The notes under the pieces were generated by a model. It ran no database searches and had not been told where the DNA came from. It saw nothing but the letters and a program-made list of their open reading frames with translations. From contig CAJTUG010000025.1 in NCBI GenBank assembly GCA_910579605.1, positions 1-14,490 of the forward strand: DNA of 14,490 bases, in the 5' to 3' direction. Source of the stretch: an uncultured Muribaculaceae bacterium (GTDB lineage: Bacteria > Bacteroidota > Bacteroidia > Bacteroidales > Muribaculaceae). Each line of letters begins with the position of its first letter. Position 1 is the first letter of the stretch. Made by a program: the position numbers and the translations under genes. Shown piece after piece: positions 6,313-11,536 of the stretch.

Positions 6313-7239
6313 ATGGAACGGAAAGTATCATATAATGATGTCAAGAAAACTGTAGAAAACGCTTTCGAGCAGTTCAAAAGCTTACACGACGGGATTGTAG
6401 ATTCCCGTTTGACACAAGCAAAAGGAGGAGGCTTTGGTATAAGCATAGCTCTCATTGACGGAAGGACCATCAATGTTGGCGATACGCAAACGCTTTTCCC
6501 TATTGGCAGCCTTGCAAAAATACCAATGTCGGTTGTGCTCTTATCTCAGAACACACCTCAGGAACTTACAAAGAAGAGCGGCCGTGGATGCTGCAAATGT
6601 AAGGATCGCTCATCGCGACCGGAAATCCCGTTCAGCCCTCACGGAGTAAGGGCTGTGAGCGCCATCGTTCCACAAGGAGATGCCGACGGTAAATATGAGA
6701 TTATAGTAAATAAACTCATAGATATGGCTGGTAGCGAACCGGTACTTGACGACCAACTATTCAAAGCGTTTTGCCAAGAGGCAGACAACAGCAATTCCGT
6801 AAAAGCTTTTACGGAATCTGGTTACGAGCTATATGACGATCCTGCCATTTCCATCGAGGTCTTCAACAAGCTCCGTGCATTGCAACTTTGCTCTGAGCAA
6901 TTGGCTGCTGTTGGAGCTACAATAGCTGCCGACGGTTGTTGCCCTGTAACCGGGGAATATGCTTTCGACGGTTCTATAGCATCTACCGTAGTCGCCATGT
7001 TGAGTGCCCGCGGAATGAAACACAAAATGAAATCGTGGATAATAGAAACAGGCCTGCCAGCCAAAGGCGGCTTCGGTGGTGGAATAGTGGCAGTATTGCC
7101 GGGATTCGGCGCAATAGCAACTTATTCCCCGGAACTCAACGAGTGCGGGCTCAGCCTCAAGGGAGCAAAGGCAATTGAATATATCGCTCGAGAATTAGAA
7201 CTTAATGTATTTGCTTCGGCTCGAGTAGTTGTTGAATAG
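6313..7239 (+). CDS. glsA: Divergent glutaminase-family protein, active site probably degenerate
   Basis: A 308-residue protein with the overall pattern of bacterial serine-dependent glutaminases (beta-lactamase fold; L-glutamine to L-glutamate plus ammonia), whose usual length is about 305-330. It keeps GISIALIDGRTINVGDT (42-58), the Ser-Lys pair as S66-L-A-K69 (FPIGSLAK) and the family hallmark GLPAKGGFGGGI (247-258). Other conserved sites are altered. The PxNPFxNAGAI segment is replaced by PFSPHGVRAVSAIVP (106-120). The catalytic Glu position before N161 aligns with C154 (E156 lies two residues on). The Tyr before the QCS motif aligns with A189, and the Tyr of the FYxxxGxW segment with K236. 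A CCKCK cluster at 93-97 is unusual. These comparisons use family sequences recalled from memory. The gene stands alone between terminators, and I see no convincing promoter in the AT-rich leader. The frame is intact, so this is not a decayed pseudogene; it may have a changed substrate or a non-catalytic role. Confidence 0.85.
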   Translation: MERKVSYNDVKKTVENAFEQFKSLHDGIVDSRLTQAKGGGFGISIALIDGRTINVGDTQTLFPIGSLAKIPMSVVLLSQNTPQELTKKSGRGCCKCKDRSSRPEIPFSPHGVRAVSAIVPQGDADGKYEIIVNKLIDMAGSEPVLDDQLFKAFCQEADNSNSVKAFTESGYELYDDPAISIEVFNKLRALQLCSEQLAAVGATIAADGCCPVTGEYAFDGSIASTVVAMLSARGMKHKMKSWIIETGLPAKGGFGGGIVAVLPGFGAIATYSPELNECGLSLKGAKAIEYIARELELNVFASARVVVE

Positions 7240-7281
7240 AGACCTTTTTTACTCAGACCTTTATGGTTGAATGTTATATAT

Positions 7282-7302
7282 GGCGTTTGTGAAAACAAAG
7301 CC
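7282..7302. other. Hairpin with GAAA loop in the convergent spacer
   Basis: GGC plus TTTGT (7282-7290, with one bulged G at 7285) pairs with ACAAA plus GCC (7295-7302) around a GAAA loop. It lies between the glsA stop and the terminator stem at 7304. The position, after both converging genes, suggests 3'-end structure; no T run follows on either strand. Confidence 0.45.
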
Positions 7303-7303
7303 G

Positions 7304-7341
7304 AAGAGGATGCATCCTAAATTGAGATGCATCCTCTTTTT
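7304..7341 (+). terminator. Rho-independent terminator after glsA, in the convergent spacer
   Basis: A perfect 13-base-pair stem (7304-7316 with 7326-7338, AAGAGGATGCATC/GATGCATCCTCTT) has a 9-base loop and runs into T5 on the plus strand. The hairpin also lies 10 bases past the aguB stop on the minus strand. There the stem is followed by CGGC rather than T, so it is a good terminator only for glsA. Confidence 0.88.
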
Positions 7342-7351
7342 GATTATTCCA

Positions 7352-8245
7352 TTATTCTTTATGAAGATATCTTTTTGTCAAGCCTCCGTAAGCATCAATC
7401 CTCCGATCGCGCAGGAAAGGCCACCAACGGCGTACTTGCTCCGACCGACCGAGGTCTACATCGACTACGGCAGAGTCTTCGCGATCTATAGGCGACCTAT
7501 ACAAAAATTCCCCTTGAGGACCTGCCACGAAGGTATTGCCCCAAAACAAAATTCCTCCAGTGACACCAGAGGGATCGCTTTCGATTCCCACACGGTTTAC
7601 AGCAACTACCGGAAGACCGTTGGCTATAGCATGACCGCGTTGTACGGTAACCCATGCTTCGCGTTGACGATTCTGCTCCTCAGGGGTATCTGATGATTCA
7701 AAACCTATTGCTGTAGGATAAATGAGAATTTCTGCCCCTGCAAGAGCCATGAGACGAGCAGCTTCGGGATACCATTGATCCCAACAAACAAGAACACCGA
7801 GACGACCAACAGATGTATCTATTGGTGTAAAGCCTAAATCTCCCGGAGTAAAATAGAATTTTTCGTAATATGCCGGATCGTCAGGGATATGCATCTTGCG
7901 GTATTTACCTGCTATTGACCCGTCTTTTTCAAAAACTACGGCAGTATTGTGGTAGAGACCTGGGGCGCGACGCTCAAAAAGAGATGTTACCAAAACCACT
8001 CCGGCTTTCCGGGCTAATACTGAGTAATGATCTGTAATATCGCCTGGAATCGGCACTGCCAGGCCGCAAGTATCTACATTTTCTGTCTGGCAAAAATAAA
8101 GGGAATCGTGAAGTTCCTGAAGCACGACCAATTCAGCACCTTGGGTTGAAAGCTCAAGTATTTTTTCTGAAAGGCGACGACGATTGGCCACTATATCGCC
8201 TGTATTATGCTGCTGGATAACACCAACTTTAACATGTTTCTTCAT
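7352..8245 (-). CDS. aguB: N-carbamoylputrescine amidase
   Basis: A 297-residue nitrilase-superfamily (C-N hydrolase) enzyme that splits N-carbamoylputrescine into putrescine, CO2 and ammonia, the last step of the agmatine route to polyamines, in the cytoplasm. The catalytic triad is visible: E44 (LQELHD), K117 (YRKMHIPDDP) and C154 (VLVCWDQWYPEAAR). The segments FTPGD (132-136) and NRVGIE (217-222) are also typical. The frame is open 28 codons further upstream, but that part overlaps aguA. The ATG at 8245, starting one base after the aguA stop (TGA-A-ATG), gives the standard N-terminus MKKHVKVGVIQQ. The one-base gap implies translational coupling with aguA, the enzyme of the preceding step. 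Length is normal for the family (about 290-300). Confidence 0.96.
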   Translation of the reverse strand: MKKHVKVGVIQQHNTGDIVANRRRLSEKILELSTQGAELVVLQELHDSLYFCQTENVDTCGLAVPIPGDITDHYSVLARKAGVVLVTSLFERRAPGLYHNTAVVFEKDGSIAGKYRKMHIPDDPAYYEKFYFTPGDLGFTPIDTSVGRLGVLVCWDQWYPEAARLMALAGAEILIYPTAIGFESSDTPEEQNRQREAWVTVQRGHAIANGLPVVAVNRVGIESDPSGVTGGILFWGNTFVAGPQGEFLYRSPIDREDSAVVDVDLGRSEQVRRWWPFLRDRRIDAYGGLTKRYLHKE

Positions 8246-8246
8246 T

Positions 8247-9287
8247 TCAATCTGCTTTACTGTTTCTTTTACCAAATGGGATTTGCATTGTTGCACAATG
8301 AAGGCTTCCGTGTTGCCGTATAAGAGCACGGCAATCTATAGGAACCACCTCATAATCGGGCATGGCAGTCTTAATGAGATCGGCTGCCATTTTGTCTTTC
8401 AACGGTTGCCCGTAGACCGGAAGAAGCACCGCCCCGTTCAAAATTAAAAAATTGGCATATGTAGCAGGCAAACGATGGCCATCGTCTTCATCATATATTG
8501 GGTCGGGCAAAGGTAGCTCTACCAAGTGATATGAATTCCCGTCGGCAGTCTTCAACCTTTCAAGTTCGGTTTTCATTGCGGAAAGTTCAGCATAATGGCA
8601 ATCGTCGGGCTGACACCCTACATAAAAAAGCACATCTCCAGGCGGTGCAATTCTTACCAACGTATCAATATGTCCGTCGGTGTCATCGCCTTCCAAAGCC
8701 CCGTGGGATAGCCAAAGTACGCGGTCGAGACCAAAGAAATCTTTAAGGTTGGTTTCTATCTGCGAAATATCATAAGCGCCGTTGCGGTTTGGCGATAGTT
8801 GGCAATGGCGTGTTGTTATCAACGTTCCACGGCCGTCTGACTCTATTGCTCCACCTTCAAGAACAAAATTTAGCCTGTTTCGGTATTCACCTTTAAAAAG
8901 GTTCATTCCTCCAAACACCCTGCAAGTAACAAGATTATCTTTATCGGCGGCAAATTTCAATCCCCATCCATTAAACTTGAAATCGTTGAAAAGACGCACA
9001 TTGTTGTCGTCGACAGTACTTATAGTACCGAAATCACGGATCCAAGTGTCGTTTGTAGGCACTTGGATTAATACCGGTCTGTTTGATTCGGGAATGTCTC
9101 TCAGCTTTGGTTCAACAACCGATGTATCCGGACACACAATCACAAGTTGTGTGCGTTTTGCAATGGCTCGTGCCAATTCCACATAACATTCCTCTACTTG
9201 AGGGAGCATATATGCCCAATCTGTATCTTTGTGAGGCCACGAGAGCAATACATACTCGGCAGCTTCCCATTCTGCAGGTAATCTCAT
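8247..9287 (-). CDS. aguA: Agmatine deiminase (Porphyromonas-type peptidyl-arginine deiminase family)
   Basis: A 346-residue enzyme of the guanidino-group-modifying superfamily that converts agmatine to N-carbamoylputrescine and ammonia. Visible family features are SWPHKDTDW (16-24), NDTWIRDFG (79-87), LEGGAIESDG (143-152), the catalytic His in DTDGHIDTL (202-210, H206) and the catalytic Cys in HGSLHCATMQIP (C331). The start MRLPAEWE is the normal N-terminus. It has no signal peptide, unlike secreted peptidyl-arginine deiminases such as that of Porphyromonas gingivalis, and its direct coupling to aguB settles the small-molecule role. A 61-base gap separates it from the small upstream gene on the same strand; no clear promoter is seen in that gap, so all three may share one transcript. 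Confidence 0.96.
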   Translation of the reverse strand: MRLPAEWEAAEYVLLSWPHKDTDWAYMLPQVEECYVELARAIAKRTQLVIVCPDTSVVEPKLRDIPESNRPVLIQVPTNDTWIRDFGTISTVDDNNVRLFNDFKFNGWGLKFAADKDNLVTCRVFGGMNLFKGEYRNRLNFVLEGGAIESDGRGTLITTRHCQLSPNRNGAYDISQIETNLKDFFGLDRVLWLSHGALEGDDTDGHIDTLVRIAPPGDVLFYVGCQPDDCHYAELSAMKTELERLKTADGNSYHLVELPLPDPIYDEDDGHRLPATYANFLILNGAVLLPVYGQPLKDKMAADLIKTAMPDYEVVPIDCRALIRQHGSLHCATMQIPFGKRNSKAD

Positions 9288-9348
9288 GTATATTGTATAT
9301 TAGGAAAGAATGAGTTATTGTTTACACAAATCCCTCTATATCTATTAT

Positions 9349-9594
9349 TTATTCCTGATTGTCAAAATCGTTCAGACTCTCCCACACGGAATCTTGCCCA
9401 GCCATGTACTCCTCGCAAAAATCAAGAAACCCATTTTTTTCGGATGTGCCCACTTCACGGCAATAGTTCCTATAATTCCTTCGCAATTCCGGATCATCAA
9501 CAAGAGTACGTTTAAATTCGGCCTCCGCCATATCTATCCCGGGAGACTCTTTGATTATCTTTACAAACAATTCGGTAATATCTTCCATTTTCAC
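9349..9594 (-). CDS. Small acidic protein, unknown function, conserved-looking
   Basis: An 81-residue acidic protein without signal peptide or membrane segment. It starts MKMEDITELFVKIIKESPG; the second Met at 9588 is an alternative start two codons later. It looks helical throughout, with a motif-like middle (AEAEFKRTLVDDPEL, about 23-37) and the end GFLDFCEEYMAGQDSVWESL (about 55-74). From memory, similar small proteins occur in many Bacteroidales genomes as hypothetical proteins, which makes this a real gene rather than a chance frame. A candidate Bacteroides-type -7 element lies about 77-84 bases upstream of its ATG, on the minus strand. It precedes aguA on the same strand by 61 bases. 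A role in the polyamine pathway is possible but not shown. Confidence 0.72.
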   Translation of the reverse strand: MKMEDITELFVKIIKESPGIDMAEAEFKRTLVDDPELRRNYRNYCREVGTSEKNGFLDFCEEYMAGQDSVWESLNDFDNQE

Positions 9595-9670
9595 GTTTCC
9601 ATCTAAGGTAGCAGAGGCCAGAACACCGACCTATCTTTGAACATTGTATGTTGTTTTACCATTCGGCCCT

Positions 9671-9699
9671 CAAATATAGCAAAAAAGTTTTACTCCAAT
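9671..9699 (-). promoter_or_regulatory. Candidate Bacteroides-type promoter for the small gene and aguAB
   Basis: Read on the minus strand, TATATTTG (9678 to 9671) matches the -7 consensus TAnnTTTG exactly. The only -33 candidate is ATTG (9699 to 9696) with a 17-base spacer, shorter than the usual 19-21, so the match is partial. It would give a leader of about 70 bases before the ATG at 9594. Confidence 0.4.
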
Positions 9700-9742
9700 C
9701 CTATTTTTAAACAAAAATACCTTTTTATTGATACTTTTATGC

Positions 9743-9750
9743 TATTTTTG
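9743..9750 (+). promoter_or_regulatory. Candidate -7 element for the anchored-protein/SIS pair
   Basis: TATTTTTG matches TAnnTTTG exactly, but no TTTG is found at the right distance upstream; an ATTG at 9727-9730 is too close. It diverges from the minus-strand candidate 64 bases away, so the 255-base spacer (9595-9849) appears to hold a divergent promoter pair. Transcription would start near 9757. Confidence 0.4.
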
Positions 9751-9764
9751 CCCATAAAGAGCAT

Positions 9765-9784
9765 GGGTTAAACTTTTTTAACCC
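9765..9784 (+). promoter_or_regulatory. Perfect short hairpin/palindrome in the leader of the 9850 gene
   Basis: GGGTTAAA (9765-9772) is followed by CTTT and then TTTAACCC (9777-9784): an 8-base-pair perfect inverted repeat with a 4-base loop. It lies just after the candidate -7 element and 65 bases before the ATG. It could be an operator for a dimeric regulator or a 5' hairpin of the mRNA. It lacks a T run after the stem, so it is not a terminator. Confidence 0.5.
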
Positions 9785-9849
9785 CACAGTACATAGAAAA
9801 AATGGCTTTTGCCAGTATCTAAGATGAATCAATATCCTTATTTCACATA

Positions 9850-10305
9850 ATGACTTTTCTTGAAAAGAATCATAGACAAGAATTGAGCGAGATAGAAACT
9901 CTTTTACGTCGCGGAAACGAGCGTACCGAAGCTTTGTGCCGTCTTTGTGCAATTATTATTGAAATTTGTCCTGAGATGAATTTAAAAATAAGGCCTAAAG
10001 ATTTAAGGGGAAATAAAATAATGATTACCGACGGGTATAACTGGTACACACTCAGCATAACCAAACAACTTGGATTAAAAATACATGAAGATACTGATAA
10101 TGCTTTTGATTCCGACAACAATAAACTCATGATTGAGATAGCTGAAAGATATGCAAACGCTGAAAACATGAATGTCAAAATAAATGATTTCAAAGAAAAA
10201 CTCCTTGCCGGTAAATACTTAGACGCTCGCACGAACTGGAAAACCTTTGGACTCTTAATTATTTATTTAATATTAATCATTTTGTTGAGAATCTTACTTT
10301 TTTAG
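9850..10305 (+). CDS. Small protein with a C-terminal membrane anchor, unknown function
   Basis: A 151-residue protein with no signal peptide and a single strongly hydrophobic segment at the very C-terminus (about 132-151, GLLIIYLILIILLRILLF). The layout is that of a tail-anchored protein with its bulk in the cytoplasm. The soluble part has a helical N-terminus (about 5-40, with C30, C33 and C40), a middle segment that looks beta-rich with tandem aromatics (ITDGYNWYTLSI, 59-70) and a charged helix (about 90-125). I do not recognise a domain. It is 19 bases upstream of the SIS-domain gene on the same strand, so the two are probably cotranscribed and may work together. Confidence 0.8.
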   Translation: MTFLEKNHRQELSEIETLLRRGNERTEALCRLCAIIIEICPEMNLKIRPKDLRGNKIMITDGYNWYTLSITKQLGLKIHEDTDNAFDSDNNKLMIEIAERYANAENMNVKINDFKEKLLAGKYLDARTNWKTFGLLIIYLILIILLRILLF

Positions 10306-10324
10306 ACTATTTACTCGCAATACG

Positions 10325-11380
10325 ATGACGACACGCTACGAAAAATCCCTTTCAAAATTGCAGCAAACCTTTGAATGGAGTTTAATGCAAGACATATCGT
10401 CGGCCCGTGAATTCTTACTATCCGATAAAAATCTGCCAAGGGTATTTCTTGCTTCAGGAGGCTCTCTGTCTGCTGCGTATTTTGCTGCAGAACTTTCATT
10501 GGAAGCCGGTTGCCCGGCTGTGGCCATGACTCCATATCAATTTATCTTCGGTCCTTGGAGTAAAATTCCGTCAAAAATATTACTGATAAGCTCGTCTGGG
10601 CGCAATGTAGATATTGTAAACGCATTGAAAACGTCCTTAGAAACCAAAGCTTCGCACATTGCTGCTATTACATTGAAAAACAACAACCATCTGCAAACGA
10701 TAATGCATGGTCAAAAATACGGAAAATGCTTTAGTTTCCATCTTGCCGCTTCCGATGGTTTTATTGCCACAAACTCTATTTTAGCATTTTATGCTCTCTT
10801 TATCCGTATCTACAAAGACATAGACCTGCATTTAGACATTCCCCAATGCCAAGTTGAAGCTCGGGAGTTTGTCAACACCTTAATGCACAAGGCATATAAT
10901 CTTCCCACAAATGATATGGACGATTACAACGCAGCCATTTATAAAGCCTGCGAAACAGATTGTTTCTACGTGTTATATAGCCCTGAAACACGACCGATAG
11001 CAATAGACCTTGAATCGCGTTTCGTAGAGGGGGCTGTAGGCTGCATTATCTGCTCCGATTACCGCAACTTTGCCCATGGGCGTTTCAACTGGTTCCAACA
11101 ACGCAAAGGACAAAGTTGCATAATTGCTCTTTCAACACCAGGGTCAGTTGAATTTACCGACAGTATAATATCGGAATTGCCTCCGGATATTCCGGTTCTT
11201 GAGCTAAGCACTACTATGAAAGATTCTTTTGGATCGATAGACCTATTGGTAAAAGGAATGTATGTGACAAAATACCTCAGCGACCGTTGGGGGTTGGACA
11301 TAGGCGCACCTAAAGTTGAGGAATTCGGCACCGCCATCTTCAAAAAATGTTTTGCTCTTCCCGAAAATCATGAAAATTAA
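10325..11380 (+). CDS. Double SIS-domain protein (sugar isomerase/deglycase-like), substrate unknown
   Basis: A 351-residue cytoplasmic protein with two SIS (sugar isomerase) domains, the fold that binds phosphosugars in GlmS, FrlB and AgaS. The first domain covers about 35-165, with the loop FLASGGSLSAAYFAAEL (41-57) and the Ser-rich phosphate loop ISSSGRN (88-94). The second covers about 205-345, with the segment ESRFVEGAVGCIICSDYRNFAHG (230-252), which corresponds to the Glu-rich active-site region and the FRHG motif of GlmS-like isomerases, here NFAHG. No glutamine amidotransferase domain is present, so it is not GlmS. It lacks the usual neighbours (sugar kinase, transporter, deacetylase), so no substrate can be assigned. 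The partner gene upstream encodes a membrane-anchored protein. A weak terminator follows. Confidence 0.85.
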   Translation: MTTRYEKSLSKLQQTFEWSLMQDISSAREFLLSDKNLPRVFLASGGSLSAAYFAAELSLEAGCPAVAMTPYQFIFGPWSKIPSKILLISSSGRNVDIVNALKTSLETKASHIAAITLKNNNHLQTIMHGQKYGKCFSFHLAASDGFIATNSILAFYALFIRIYKDIDLHLDIPQCQVEAREFVNTLMHKAYNLPTNDMDDYNAAIYKACETDCFYVLYSPETRPIAIDLESRFVEGAVGCIICSDYRNFAHGRFNWFQQRKGQSCIIALSTPGSVEFTDSIISELPPDIPVLELSTTMKDSFGSIDLLVKGMYVTKYLSDRWGLDIGAPKVEEFGTAIFKKCFALPENHEN

Positions 11381-11401
11381 GGCTCGCGCTCTCGTATTTT
11401 A

Positions 11402-11427
11402 GCTCAACCAATTTGGGCGCTTTTTTT
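11402..11427 (+). terminator. Weak Rho-independent terminator after the SIS gene
   Basis: GCTCAA (11402-11407) pairs with TTGGGC (11413-11418, one G-T pair) around a 5-base loop; GC and then T7 follow. An alternative longer fold pairs GCGCTC (11387-11392) with GGGCGC (11415-11420) right before the T run. Either fold is modest, but the T run and position fit a terminator. Confidence 0.6.
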
Positions 11428-11437
11428 CACTTTTTAT

Positions 11438-11468
11438 TTTGCTATCTATTGAATTATTGGTATTTTTG
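11438..11468 (+). promoter_or_regulatory. Bacteroides-type promoter for mutAB
   Basis: TTTG (11438-11441) and TATTTTTG (11461-11468) are separated by 19 bases, an exact match to the Bacteroidetes housekeeping consensus TTTG-N19-TAnnTTTG. Transcription would start near 11475, giving a leader of about 60 bases before mutA. This is too short for a cobalamin riboswitch. Confidence 0.8.
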
Positions 11469-11536
11469 CACCCACAAGCAGTCCAATTGCTATTGGGCAG
11501 AAATCTCTACCAAAGAAGATACACAAATTCATAAAT

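Noticed and set aside
8246..8329. Longer start for aguB with 28 extra residues
   Set aside because: It overlaps the end of aguA and has no family similarity; the ATG at 8245, one base after the aguA stop, fits the nitrilase N-terminus.
8782..9186. Plus-strand frames opposite aguA (up to 134 residues)
   Set aside because: They are shadows of the confident aguA gene, with basic low-quality composition and no recognisable motif.
11381..11536. Cobalamin riboswitch upstream of mutAB
   Set aside because: The space between the weak terminator and mutA is taken by a promoter and a leader of about 60 bases; no B12-box-like sequence is seen.
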